Assembly (NCBI RefSeq): GCF_000712075.1
Contig: NZ_JONW01000005.1
Coordinates: 687,001 to 751,000 of the forward strand
Reading direction: 5' to 3'
Origin: Caulobacter sp. UNC358MFTsu5.1
Lineage (GTDB): Bacteria > Pseudomonadota > Alphaproteobacteria > Caulobacterales > Caulobacteraceae
Length of the DNA stretch: 64,000 nt
Shown: in pieces, positions 39,529 through 47,724 of the stretch
How positions within the stretch are numbered: the first letter of the stretch is position 1
Layout of the letters: the number at the start of each line of letters is the position of its first letter
Notes under the pieces: generated by a model
The model's input: only the letters and a program-made list of their open reading frames with translations
What the model was told of the DNA's origin: nothing
Databases searched by the model: none
Translations under genes and position numbers: made by a program

Positions 39529-39564
39529 GATCCAAAGTATCTTGATATCAAGATACTTTGGATC
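39529..39564. promoter_or_regulatory. 36-bp perfect palindrome, probable MarR operator
   Basis: GATCCAAAGTATCTTGAT joined to its exact reverse complement. The core TATCTTGATATCAAGATA is a typical MarR-type site. It lies 16 bp upstream of the MarR start codon and 75 bp before the VOC start, and stands out as AT-rich. Confidence 0.88.
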
Positions 39565-39638
39565 TACAAACTCGACCGCGCGACAATAGGGCCGCGCGCC
39601 GGCCCCGGAAAGAGCGCCGGCCGCTTGGGGAGACGACC

Positions 39639-40049
39639 ATGTCGAAGATGCTTTTCGTGAATCTGCCGGTCGTGGACCTGGCCCGATCGACGACCTTCTA
39701 CGAGGCCCTGGGCCTGAGCCGGAACCCGCAGTTCAGCGACGAGACCGCCGCCTGCATGGTGCTGTCGGAGACGATCTTCGTCATGCTGCTGACCCACGAC
39801 AAGTGGCGCACCTTCACCGACCGTCCCATCCCGCCGGCCACCTCCAGCGAGGTCATGCTGGCCGTGTCGTGCGACAGCCGCGAGGCCGTGGCCGCCATGG
39901 TCGACGCCGCCGCCGCGCACGGCGGGACGGCCGACGTCAATCCGGCCCAGGACTACGGCTTCATGCTCAACCGCACCTTCACCGACCCCGACGGCCACGT
40001 CTGGGAAGCGGTGTGGATGGACATGGCGGCGGCGGGCAGCGCGGCCTAG
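39639..40049 (+). CDS. VOC (glyoxalase/bleomycin-resistance fold) protein
   Basis: A 136-residue protein of the vicinal oxygen chelate fold with two beta-alpha-beta3 modules (FVNLPVVDLARSTTFYEALG; LAVSCDSREAVAAMVDAAAA) and the closing motif FTDPDGHVWEAVWMD. It resembles the extradiol-dioxygenase/lactoylglutathione-lyase-like group of unknown reaction. The ATG at 39639 has GGGGAG upstream. It is divergently transcribed from a MarR regulator over a perfect palindrome, so it is likely induced by the MarR ligand. Confidence 0.9.
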   Translation: MSKMLFVNLPVVDLARSTTFYEALGLSRNPQFSDETAACMVLSETIFVMLLTHDKWRTFTDRPIPPATSSEVMLAVSCDSREAVAAMVDAAAAHGGTADVNPAQDYGFMLNRTFTDPDGHVWEAVWMDMAAAGSAA

Positions 40050-40058
40050 TTCAGCAAC

Positions 40059-41288
40059 CTAATTCAGCGGATTGACCAGGCTGGGCGGGCGCGGCTTGGG
40101 CGGCGGCGGGGGCGGCGCCGGCGGCGGGGCGGCCTCCACGGTCTTGACCGTGGTGTCGACCACCGGCGTCTCGAGCGCGCCCAGGGCCTTGTTGATCTTG
40201 TCGATCTCCTCGGGCGTGGGCAGGCGGCGGCCGCCGCGCATGGCGGCGGCGGGATCGCCGGTCATCGGCGGCAGGATCTCGACCACGCCCTCGGGGCTGA
40301 CGATCTTGGCCGGCTCGCCGGTCGCCACCGGCAGGACCCCGCCCGAGGCGGCCACGGCGGCCATCGAGCCGGGCGGCGCGGCTTCCAGGGTGCGCGGATC
40401 GGCGCCCATCAGGATGTCGGCCGACACCGTCTCGTCGCCCGAATAGCGGCCCCGGAACGCCGCCTGGGTCCCCGACGGCCCGGTCCAACGATAGAAGACG
40501 TGGGTCCCCAGGGTGCGCAGCTTGACCAGGGTGGGCGCCCAGTACGGATAGACGTAGGCCGCGTGGTAGTGGGTGGCCGCGCCGACGTCCTTCATCACGA
40601 AGCCGGCCAGGGCCCGCCTGGCGACGATCTCGGCGTTGGTCCAGACGACGGGGCTGATCTGCCGCTGCAGCGAGCCGTCGCAGGTGAAGCTGAACTGGCA
40701 GCCCGTGCCCCGCGCCGCGCCCTCGTAGATCACGCCGCAGATCGACTTGGGATAGCCCGGGTGGCGCACCCGGTTGATCACCGTCTGGGCCACGGCCTGC
40801 TGGCCGGCGACGGGCTCGAATCCGGCCTCGAAATAGACCGCCTGGGTCAGGCAGTGCAGGGCCTTGTCGCGCTCGGCCTTGGCGCCGGTCAGCATGAAGG
40901 GCCGCGACGCCTCCAGCGGCAGGGGCGAGGCGGCCTTGAAGCCGTTGATCACCCGGGCCTCGTCGAAGTCCGGCTCGCGGTCGCCCAGGCGGGGGATCAG
41001 GTGCAGGTCCAGCTTCTCCCAGCCGCGCACCCGGCCCCAATAGTCCTTGTGCGGGCGGGGATCGTGGCGACGGGCCAGGGCCAGCATGGCCGGGTCCATG
41101 TCGGCGGTGTAGCGGGCCAGGCCCGCGTCGGACAGGCTGCCGGCCAGCCTGGCCACGCCCGCCGCCCGTCCGGCGCCGGCCGGCAGGTAGTAGGTCGCGC
41201 ACGCGGAAAGGCCGCCGACGGCGATCAACGCGCCCCCGACGGCCTTCACCAGCCTGTATCGGCCTAGGTCGAGCACGCGTGCTCCCAA
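40059..41288 (-). CDS. SleB-like cell wall hydrolase, lipoprotein candidate
   Basis: A 409-residue protein with the SleB (Hydrolase_2) lytic domain at about 140-260: CLTQAVYFEAGFEPVAGQQA has the catalytic Glu region, then VINRVRHPGYPKSICGV and GCQFSFTCDGS. The N-terminus has a hydrophobic segment ending LSAC, a plausible lipobox. The C-terminus is Pro-rich (PPPAPPPPPPKPRPP). TTG 41288 has GGGAAG 7 nt upstream; GTG 41276 is an alternative. Expected role: peptidoglycan cleavage in envelope growth or division. A paralogue lies at 62655-63812. Just downstream of dps on the same strand. Confidence 0.88.
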   Translation of the reverse strand: MGARVLDLGRYRLVKAVGGALIAVGGLSACATYYLPAGAGRAAGVARLAGSLSDAGLARYTADMDPAMLALARRHDPRPHKDYWGRVRGWEKLDLHLIPRLGDREPDFDEARVINGFKAASPLPLEASRPFMLTGAKAERDKALHCLTQAVYFEAGFEPVAGQQAVAQTVINRVRHPGYPKSICGVIYEGAARGTGCQFSFTCDGSLQRQISPVVWTNAEIVARRALAGFVMKDVGAATHYHAAYVYPYWAPTLVKLRTLGTHVFYRWTGPSGTQAAFRGRYSGDETVSADILMGADPRTLEAAPPGSMAAVAASGGVLPVATGEPAKIVSPEGVVEILPPMTGDPAAAMRGGRRLPTPEEIDKINKALGALETPVVDTTVKTVEAAPPPAPPPPPPKPRPPSLVNPLN

Positions 41289-41292
41289 ACGA

Positions 41293-41772
41293 TCACTTCC
41301 CGCCGAGCGTGGAACGGATCATCCAGGCGTGCTTCTCGTGGGCCGCCAGGCGCTGGGTGTAGAGGTCGGCCGTGGCCTCGTCGCCGGCCTCGTCGGCCGC
41401 GCCGAAGGCGTCGCGCAGGGTGGCGATCACGGTCTCGTTGTCGGCCAGCAGTTCCTTGAACATGCCCTCCCACTCCTTCTCGGCGTCGCCGTCCTTGATG
41501 CTGGAGAGGTTGCCGAACGCGCCGTAGCCCATCGGGGCCAGTTCGCCCAGTGCGCGAATCCGCTCGGCGATGGAATCGAGCGCCGTCCACTCCTCGGTGT
41601 ACTGGCCTTCCAGCAGCACGTGCAGCGCCTGGAAGTTCGGACCCCGCACGTTCCAGTGGTAGCCGTGGGTCTTGAGATACAGCGCATAGCTGTCGGCCAG
41701 GACCTTGTTCAGGCCCGCGACGATGTCGGCGCGCTGCTTCGTCGTGAAGCCGGTGTTCGGGCTGGCGGCCAT
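41293..41772 (-). CDS. dps: Dps-family DNA-protection ferritin
   Basis: Dps forms a dodecamer that oxidises Fe(II) with peroxide and shields DNA. The 159-residue protein has the ferroxidase residues in KTHGYHWNVRG and EEWTALDSIAERIRALG, plus the C-terminal helix with AHEKHAWMIRSTLG. The ATG at 41772 has GGGAG ~6 nt upstream. There is no long Lys-rich tail, so DNA binding may be weak. The stop lies 4 bp before the SleB-like start, so the two could be co-transcribed. No clear OxyR or Fur site is seen upstream. Confidence 0.95.
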   Translation of the reverse strand: MAASPNTGFTTKQRADIVAGLNKVLADSYALYLKTHGYHWNVRGPNFQALHVLLEGQYTEEWTALDSIAERIRALGELAPMGYGAFGNLSSIKDGDAEKEWEGMFKELLADNETVIATLRDAFGAADEAGDEATADLYTQRLAAHEKHAWMIRSTLGGK

Positions 41773-41845
41773 GATGATCTCCCGTGTTGCGTGTTCTAGG
41801 TAAGCGTGTCCATGCTCATGGCAAGCCGTTAGCGTATGGAGTCCC

Positions 41846-44269
41846 ATGAAGATTGAAGATCCGCACGCAAAAGCTCGGGGGCCGGTTTCGCCCGACGCGA
41901 TAAGCGCGTGGCTTGTCTCGAGGATCCCGCCCTCGCCGGCGCACGCCGCCCTGGTGACGCTGGCGGCCATCGTCTTCGCGATCGGATTCCGGCTCGCCGT
42001 GATGGGCACGGGGAACGACCTGGGCGCCACCCAGCCGTTCTTCCCCGCCGTCATCGTGGTCACGCTCTACGCCGGCTGGCGCTGGGCGCTGGCGCCCATC
42101 CTGGCCTGCATGGCCTTCGCGTGGTGGTTGCGCATGGGAGCCGGCGGCCATCCGCCGGACGGCGCCCGGATCGGGGCGTTCGTCCTGTTCCTGTTCTCGG
42201 CGGCCGTCACCACCGCGGTGACCCAGGTGCTGAGGAGCAGCCTGATCAGCCTGGCCGACGCGCGCCGACGCCAGGTCGAGGCCGAGGCCCGCCTGCAGGT
42301 CACCCAGGCCTCGGCCGGGGTCGGCCCCTGGGAATGGGACATCCAGGACGACGTGCTGAGCCTGTCGGCCACCGCGCGCCGGAACCTGGGCCTGGCCATG
42401 GACGCGCCGACGGACATGGACACCCTGACCGAGCTGGTCCACCCCGACGACCGCCCCCTGGTCCGGAGCCGGATCCGCGAGGCGATCAAGCACGGCCCCC
42501 ACTACGAGGTCGAATACCGGCTGGCCAACCATCCCGACGGCGAGCGCTGGATCCACGGCCAGGGCCAGGTGGTCCGCGACGAGGCCGGCCGCGCCCTGCG
42601 GGTCATGGGCGTCAATTTCGACGTCACCCAGCGCCGCCGCGCCGAGGACAGCCTGCGTGAGAGCGAGGCCCGCTTCCGGTCGCTGGCCGACAGCGCCCCG
42701 GCCCTGATGTGGATCAGCGGCGAGGACGGCGTGAGGGTGTTCGTCAACACCGCCTATGTCGAGTTCGCGGGGGTGTCGTACGACGAGGCCCTGGTGCTGG
42801 ACTGGCGCTCGCGCCTGCACGCCGACGACCTGAACCGGATCCTCAAGGCCCAGATCGCCGGCGAGGCCTCGCGCAGGCCGTTCAGCCTGGAGGGCCGCTA
42901 CCGCCGGGCCGACGGTGAGATGCGCTGGCTCAAGTCGTTCTCGCAGCCGCGCCTGGGCTGCGGCGGCGAGTTCATCGGCTTCATCGGCATCGCCTTCGAC
43001 TTCACCGACACCAAGGAGGCCGAGGCCAAGCTGACCGGGCTGAACGAACTGCTGGCCGACCGCGTGCAGGAGGCGCTGTCGGAGCGCGACGAGGTCCAGG
43101 CCGCCCTCACCCAGTCGCAGAAGCTGGAGGCCATCGGCCAGCTGACGGGCGGGGTCGCCCACGACTTCAACAACCTGCTGACCGTGATCATCGGGGCGCT
43201 GGACGTGCTGGAGCGCAACCCCGCCGACGACCAGCGCCGCAGCCGCATGCTGCAGGCGGCCCAGGCCGCGGCCCGGCGCGGCGAGAAGCTGACCCACCAC
43301 CTGCTGGCCTTCGCCCGCCGCCAGCCGCTGAACCCGGAGATCTGCCGGATCGACGCCATGATCGGCGAGAGCGAGGGGCTGCTGCGCCGCGCGGTCGGCG
43401 AGGGCGTGGAGCTGACCCTGGACCTGAAGGCCGGCGGCCGCACCACCCTGACCGACTCCGGCCAGTTCGAGGCCGCCCTGCTGAACCTGGTGGTCAACGC
43501 CCGCGACGCCACCCCGCAGGGCGGCCGGATCGCCGTCTCGTCCCAGGGCCTGGACCTGGCCGAGCCGCGCGGCGAGCTGCCGGCCGGGCGCTATCTGAGC
43601 ATTGCGGTGGCCGACACTGGCGCGGGCATGGACGCCGAGACCCTGCAGCGCGCCTTCGAGCCGTTCTACACCACCAAGCCGGTGGGCAAGGGCACGGGCC
43701 TGGGCCTGTCGCAGGTCTACGGCTTCGTGCGCCAGAGCGGCGGCGAGGTGACCATCGAGTCGGCGGTCGGCAAGGGCACCACCGTGTCCATGCTGCTGCC
43801 GGTGCGCGAGGCCTTCTCGCCGGTCGAGGTGCTGGCCGTCCGGCCGCCGGCCACCCGCGCCAGCTCGCACGTGCTGCTGGTCGAGGACGACGTCGAGGTG
43901 GGCGACCTGATCTCGGCGATGATCGACGAGCTGGGCCACATGGTCAGCCGCGCGGCCAACGCCGACGAGGCCCTGACCATCGCCCGCGCCGACCCGACCC
44001 TGGCCCTGGTGATCACCGACGTGATCATGCCGGGCGGCAAGAGCGGGGTCGACCTGGCCATGACCCTGGCCCAGGAACGGCCGGAGCTGCCGGTGCTGCT
44101 CAGCTCGGGCTACACCGGCCAGGAGCTGGTCCGCGCCCACGACACCCCGTGGCCGCTGCTGAGCAAGCCCTACGCCCTGGACGCCCTGGCCCAGGCCATG
44201 GCCGACGCCTGGGACCGCCACGCGCCGGTCCAGGCGACGACGAAGAAGAGCGGCAAGGCGAAGGTGTAG
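41846..44269 (+). CDS. Hybrid sensor histidine kinase with two PAS domains and receiver
   Basis: A membrane sensor kinase of 807 residues. Residues about 35-130 hold four membrane helices (DUF4118/MASE-like). Two PAS domains follow (about 150-275 and 280-395; each ends in a PAC segment such as VMGVNFDVTQRR and GFIGIAFDFTDT). The kinase core has His439 in GGVAHDFNNLL, the N-box NLVVNARDA and glycine loops (ADTGAGMDAET, GKGTGLGLSQVYGF), and the C-terminal receiver has the phospho-acceptor Asp725 in VITDVIMPGG. Signal and target are unknown; no response regulator gene is adjacent. Divergent from dps, 73 bp apart. Confidence 0.95.
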   Translation: MKIEDPHAKARGPVSPDAISAWLVSRIPPSPAHAALVTLAAIVFAIGFRLAVMGTGNDLGATQPFFPAVIVVTLYAGWRWALAPILACMAFAWWLRMGAGGHPPDGARIGAFVLFLFSAAVTTAVTQVLRSSLISLADARRRQVEAEARLQVTQASAGVGPWEWDIQDDVLSLSATARRNLGLAMDAPTDMDTLTELVHPDDRPLVRSRIREAIKHGPHYEVEYRLANHPDGERWIHGQGQVVRDEAGRALRVMGVNFDVTQRRRAEDSLRESEARFRSLADSAPALMWISGEDGVRVFVNTAYVEFAGVSYDEALVLDWRSRLHADDLNRILKAQIAGEASRRPFSLEGRYRRADGEMRWLKSFSQPRLGCGGEFIGFIGIAFDFTDTKEAEAKLTGLNELLADRVQEALSERDEVQAALTQSQKLEAIGQLTGGVAHDFNNLLTVIIGALDVLERNPADDQRRSRMLQAAQAAARRGEKLTHHLLAFARRQPLNPEICRIDAMIGESEGLLRRAVGEGVELTLDLKAGGRTTLTDSGQFEAALLNLVVNARDATPQGGRIAVSSQGLDLAEPRGELPAGRYLSIAVADTGAGMDAETLQRAFEPFYTTKPVGKGTGLGLSQVYGFVRQSGGEVTIESAVGKGTTVSMLLPVREAFSPVEVLAVRPPATRASSHVLLVEDDVEVGDLISAMIDELGHMVSRAANADEALTIARADPTLALVITDVIMPGGKSGVDLAMTLAQERPELPVLLSSGYTGQELVRAHDTPWPLLSKPYALDALAQAMADAWDRHAPVQATTKKSGKAKV

Positions 44270-44299
44270 GGAAGGTCTTCCTACGTTCCCATTTGATCC

Positions 44300-44428
44300 G
44301 TCATCCCGGGCCTTGTGCCCGGGACCCCTGGTTCAGCTCGCACGTGAGATGCAAGCGGTTCGCCAGCGAACCGCCCCTCCCGCACTTGCGGCGGACAGAG
44401 GGGTCCCGGGCACAAGGCCCGGGATGAC
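44300..44428. repeat. Palindromic intergenic repeat, family C, copy 1
   Basis: Perfect 30-bp outer arms (44300-44329 and 44399-44428; GTCATCCCGGGCCTTGTG start) surround a non-symmetric core with a central hairpin GCGGTTCG-CCAG-CGAACCGC. The same element is at 55111-55237 with the core inverted. It lies between the convergent kinase and TPR-glycosyltransferase genes. Confidence 0.93.
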
Positions 44429-44451
44429 GAACCGAGGGGCGTTGGAGAAAC

Positions 44452-46266
44452 CTACGAAACTTCCGCCGCCAGCGCCGCGGCCACTTCCCCCATCACGCCC
44501 GACCAGTCGTTGTAGTCCGGCGGCGAGAAGACCCGGGCCTGCGGGTACCAGGGGTAGGCCTTCGAGCCCAGCCGGGTCCAGGCCGCCGCGCCCGTCAACA
44601 GCCAGACCGGCGCGCCGCACGCCCCGGCCAGGTTGAAGGTGGCGTTTGAGAAGCCGATCGTCAGGTCCACGGCGCGGCAGAGGGCGGCGACGTCGTCGAG
44701 GTCGTACTTCAGGTCGATCCCGCGCGGCTCCCAGATCTCGACGCCGAACCGCTCGCGGGCCAGAGCCATCTCGGGCTCGCAGTCGCCGTACTGCAGGTTG
44801 ACGAAGGTGACCCCCGGGGTCTGCAGGATCGGCCGCCACTGCTCGAACGGCGAGAACTGCCGGCCCCGCTCGGCCTGGAGGCTGAGGCTCTTCCACAGCA
44901 GCCCCACCTTGCGCCCCGGCGCGGCGGCCAGCTGGTCGCGCCAATAGGCGACCCGCTCGGGATCGGCGACCAGGTAGCCCGTCTCGCGCGGGAACGCGTC
45001 CTCGGTGGACCGGAAGGCGGTCAGCAGCGACGCCATCGGCGTCCACAGGTCGATGGCCGACCAGTCCTCGATGAACGGCGCCGACCAGTAGACCCGCCCC
45101 TCGTGCCGCACAGTCCGGTGGGGCGTGACGGAGGCCTTGGGGAAGCTGCGCTTGAACAGCGGGACCAGGCGGTACTCCACGACGATGCTCAGCAGGCTCT
45201 CGTCGCCGACGGCGGCGATGGCGTCGCGCAGGACGTTGGCGAACAGCACCTCGTCGCCCAGCCCCTGCTCGCCGCAGACCAGCAGCCGCTTGCCGGCCAG
45301 GCTCTCGCCCGGCGTCCAGCGCGGCTTGGCGACCACGAAGGTGGCCACCTGCAGGAGGTCGGGCGACAGCCGCGCCTCGTAGGCCTCCCAGCCTTCGCGC
45401 AGGCGGCCCAGGGCCAGCAGCGCCGTCGCGCGGGCGAACCGCATGGTGGCCAGGTCGTTGGCCTCGGCCTCCTCCCCGTTGCGCAGCGCCGCCTCGCAGT
45501 CCTCCAGCGCCCCGGCCGCGTCGCCCAGGTCCTGCCGCGCGAACGCCCGGTTGTGATAGGCCTTGCCGTAGGTCGGCAGCAGCCGCAGCGCCTCGTCGAA
45601 GAAGGTCAGCGAGGCCGCGCCGTCGCCGCGGCTGACCAGCACCGTGCCCAGGGTGTTCCACAGGCCTTCGGCGCCCGGGTTCTGCATAATCGCCGACCGC
45701 ACCAGCTCGATCGCCTCGTCGGAACGGTCGGTGTCGCGCAGCGCGCAGGCCAGGTTGTTGATCGCCTCCAGATCGCCCGGACGGCTGGCCAGGAAGTGGG
45801 TGAAGAACTGGACCGCCAGCTCGGGCAGGCCCAGGCGGAAGGCCAGGCGTCCCAGGTCGCCGGCGACGGGCCCGTGGTCCGGCAGCAGCTGCAGCGCCGC
45901 CTCGTAGCAGCGCATCGAACTGCCGAAGTCGCCCAGCTTCTCGCGCGAGACGCCCAGCACGTGCCAGGCGATGCCCTGGCGCTCGTCGCGGCCCAGGGCC
46001 TCCAGGGCCAGGGCCTCGCCCCGGCCGTAGTCGCCCGCGTGCAGCGCGCGGATCGCCCCGTTCAGCAGCTCGACCATGTCGAGGTCGCCAAGGTGGTCGA
46101 CCGCCGTCTTGAGCTCGTCCAGGGCCTGGGCCGAGGCCGCGTCGCCCAGGCTCGGCGCGGCCATCCCGGGCACGATGGGAGCGGCGGCCTCGAAGGCGTC
46201 CGACGCGCCCCGCAGGCGCGCCATCAGCGCGGCCTGGGCGTCGGCGGGCTTTGAGGTGGCTTCCAT
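44452..46266 (-). CDS. TPR-glycosyltransferase fusion, FlmG-like
   Basis: A 604-residue soluble protein. Residues about 66-300 are TPR repeats (AWHVLGVSREKLGDFGSSMR; LWNTLGTVLVSRGDGAAS; AYHNRAFARQDLGDAAGALE). From about 327 to the end is a heptosyltransferase-like GT-B domain (LLVCGEQGLGDEVLFANVLR, GLLWKSLSLQAERGRQFSPF, IGFSNATFNLAGACGAPVWL). The same layout is found in Caulobacter FlmG, the transferase that puts pseudaminic acid on flagellin, where the TPR part binds flagellin. PseG and PseI genes 7-17 kb away support this. No flagellin gene is adjacent, so it may be a paralogue. The ATG has AGGGG 8 nt upstream. Confidence 0.8.
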   Translation of the reverse strand: MEATSKPADAQAALMARLRGASDAFEAAAPIVPGMAAPSLGDAASAQALDELKTAVDHLGDLDMVELLNGAIRALHAGDYGRGEALALEALGRDERQGIAWHVLGVSREKLGDFGSSMRCYEAALQLLPDHGPVAGDLGRLAFRLGLPELAVQFFTHFLASRPGDLEAINNLACALRDTDRSDEAIELVRSAIMQNPGAEGLWNTLGTVLVSRGDGAASLTFFDEALRLLPTYGKAYHNRAFARQDLGDAAGALEDCEAALRNGEEAEANDLATMRFARATALLALGRLREGWEAYEARLSPDLLQVATFVVAKPRWTPGESLAGKRLLVCGEQGLGDEVLFANVLRDAIAAVGDESLLSIVVEYRLVPLFKRSFPKASVTPHRTVRHEGRVYWSAPFIEDWSAIDLWTPMASLLTAFRSTEDAFPRETGYLVADPERVAYWRDQLAAAPGRKVGLLWKSLSLQAERGRQFSPFEQWRPILQTPGVTFVNLQYGDCEPEMALARERFGVEIWEPRGIDLKYDLDDVAALCRAVDLTIGFSNATFNLAGACGAPVWLLTGAAAWTRLGSKAYPWYPQARVFSPPDYNDWSGVMGEVAAALAAEVS

Positions 46267-46456
46267 GTCGGACCCCTGGGAAACGAACGCTTCGGCGGAC
46301 CCTAGCCCCCGCCTCTTAACCTTGTGTTGGTGGATGTACCACGGTTGGGACCCGTCGCGGGCCTGCGCGCCGAGGCCCTCCGGTTACGCCGTGATCGGAT
46401 TTTCATGCTCACGCTTTGCAATCCGCGTCGGAAGGTCTATATGTGATCCATCCCTT
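46267..46456. other. Left part of the intergenic region upstream of nadA
   Basis: The gap 46267-46571 (305 bp) separates the divergent TPR-glycosyltransferase and nadA genes. This part holds the promoter for the glycosyltransferase and an AT-richer stretch with a TCATGCTCAC half-site at about 46404. No gene is seen; the right part holds two operator-like repeats listed separately. Confidence 0.45.
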
Positions 46457-46473
46457 TTGCTCAATTTCAGCAT
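46457..46473. promoter_or_regulatory. Operator-like repeat 1 upstream of nadA
   Basis: TTGCTCA-ATT-TCAGCAT, followed by AAG, is a degenerate version of the perfect palindrome at 46542-46558. The two agree at 13 of the 17 core positions and both continue into AAG. It probably binds the same NAD-biosynthesis regulator. Confidence 0.55.
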
Positions 46474-46541
46474 AAGGGGCGACGTCGGAGCGGGATTTAA
46501 CGATTTGTCCTCCGTTTCCGGCGTTTTTTGAGGTTCTGGAA

Positions 46542-46558
46542 ATGCTCAGTTTGAGCAT
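46542..46558. promoter_or_regulatory. Operator-like repeat 2 upstream of nadA
   Basis: ATGCTCA-GTT-TGAGCAT is a perfect 7-bp inverted repeat ending 13 bp before the nadA ATG, with the GAGAGGA ribosome site right after it. In alphaproteobacteria nadABC operons are often under NadQ- or NrtR-type repressors; which one acts here is not shown by the sequence. Confidence 0.65.
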
Positions 46559-46571
46559 AAGAGAGGATCAC

Positions 46572-47657
46572 ATGGCCGACGGCTTCGCGCCCCTCGCCTT
46601 CACGCCCGACGTCGAAGCGGCGACCGCCCAGATGTGGGACAAGGTGAAGCACCATGTCACCCCGCTCGAATGGCAGCTGCACGCGCCGCTGATCGCCGAG
46701 ATCAATCGGCTGAAGCGCGAGAAGAACGCCGTCATCCTGGCCCACAACTACATGACGCCCGAGATCTTCCACGGCGTGGGCGACTTCGTCGGCGACAGCC
46801 TGGCCCTGGCCCGCGAGGCGGCCAAGTGCGACGCGGCGGTGATCGTCCAGGCCGGCGTGCACTTCATGGCCGAGACCAGCAAGGTGCTGGCCCCGGAAAA
46901 GAAGGTGCTGATCCCCGACCTGAAGGCCGGCTGCAGCCTGGCCTCCTCGATCACCGGCGCCGACGTGCGGCTGATCAAGCAGCGCCACCCGGGCATCCCG
47001 GTGGTGACCTACGTCAACACCACCGCCGACGTGAAGGCCGAGACCGACATCTGCTGCACCAGCGCCAACGCCGTGCAGGTGGTGGAGTGGGCGGCCCGCG
47101 AGTGGGGCGTCGACAAGGTGATCCTGATCCCCGACGAGTTCCTGGCCCGCAACGTCGCGCGCCAGACCAACGTCAAGATCATCGCCTGGGCCGGTCGCTG
47201 CGAGGTGCACGAACGCTTCACCGCCCAGGACATCGCCGACATGCGCTTCGCCTGGCCGGAAGCCGAGATCCTGGCCCACCCCGAGTGCCCGGCCGAGATC
47301 CTGGAGGCCGCCGACTTCGCCGGCTCGACGGCGGCGATGAACGACTATGTCGCCCTGCGCAAGCCCAAGCAGGTGGTGCTGATCACCGAGTGCTCGATGG
47401 CCTCCAACGTCCAGGCCGAAAGCCCGGGCACCCAGTTCATCGGCCCCTGCAACATGTGCCCGCACATGAAGAAGATCAGCCTGCGGAACATCCACGACGC
47501 CCTGGTCCACGACCAGTTCGAGGTGACGATCGATCCGTCGATCGCCATCCGCGCCAAGCTGGCCGTCCAGCGGATGATCGACCTGCCGCCGCCGACCGTT
47601 CCGGCCCGCTACGACCTGGTCAAGGCCCAGCACCACGTGGACGTGGAGCTGATCTAG
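46572..47657 (+). CDS. nadA: Quinolinate synthase A
   Basis: NadA condenses iminoaspartate with dihydroxyacetone phosphate to quinolinate, using a labile [4Fe-4S] cluster, in de novo NAD synthesis. The 361-residue protein has the expected cluster and active-site motifs: NAVILAHNYM, LKAGCSLASSI, CCTSANA, and the C-terminal GPCNMCPHMKKIS. The three cluster Cys are accounted for. The ATG at 46572 (MADGFAPL) has GAGGA at 4-5 nt; an in-frame ATG at 46542 falls within the operator and is not used. It leads the nadA-nadB-nadC operon. Confidence 0.97.
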   Translation: MADGFAPLAFTPDVEAATAQMWDKVKHHVTPLEWQLHAPLIAEINRLKREKNAVILAHNYMTPEIFHGVGDFVGDSLALAREAAKCDAAVIVQAGVHFMAETSKVLAPEKKVLIPDLKAGCSLASSITGADVRLIKQRHPGIPVVTYVNTTADVKAETDICCTSANAVQVVEWAAREWGVDKVILIPDEFLARNVARQTNVKIIAWAGRCEVHERFTAQDIADMRFAWPEAEILAHPECPAEILEAADFAGSTAAMNDYVALRKPKQVVLITECSMASNVQAESPGTQFIGPCNMCPHMKKISLRNIHDALVHDQFEVTIDPSIAIRAKLAVQRMIDLPPPTVPARYDLVKAQHHVDVELI

Positions 47658-47724
47658 AAGCCTCGCCTCGCTCGCGTCCCAAGTTCCCGGCCCTTCCCCG
47701 TTCCGGAAGGGAGTGGAGTGTGAA

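Noticed and set aside
41816..44221. 801-codon minus-strand frame opposite the hybrid kinase
   Set aside because: Shadow; repetitive Gly/Gln/Leu/Val translation and no motif, against a complete kinase on the plus strand.
46535..46549. GTTC-N7-GCTC before nadA as an SOS box
   Set aside because: One mismatch in the second half and overlap with a better palindrome; nadABC is not known as SOS-controlled.
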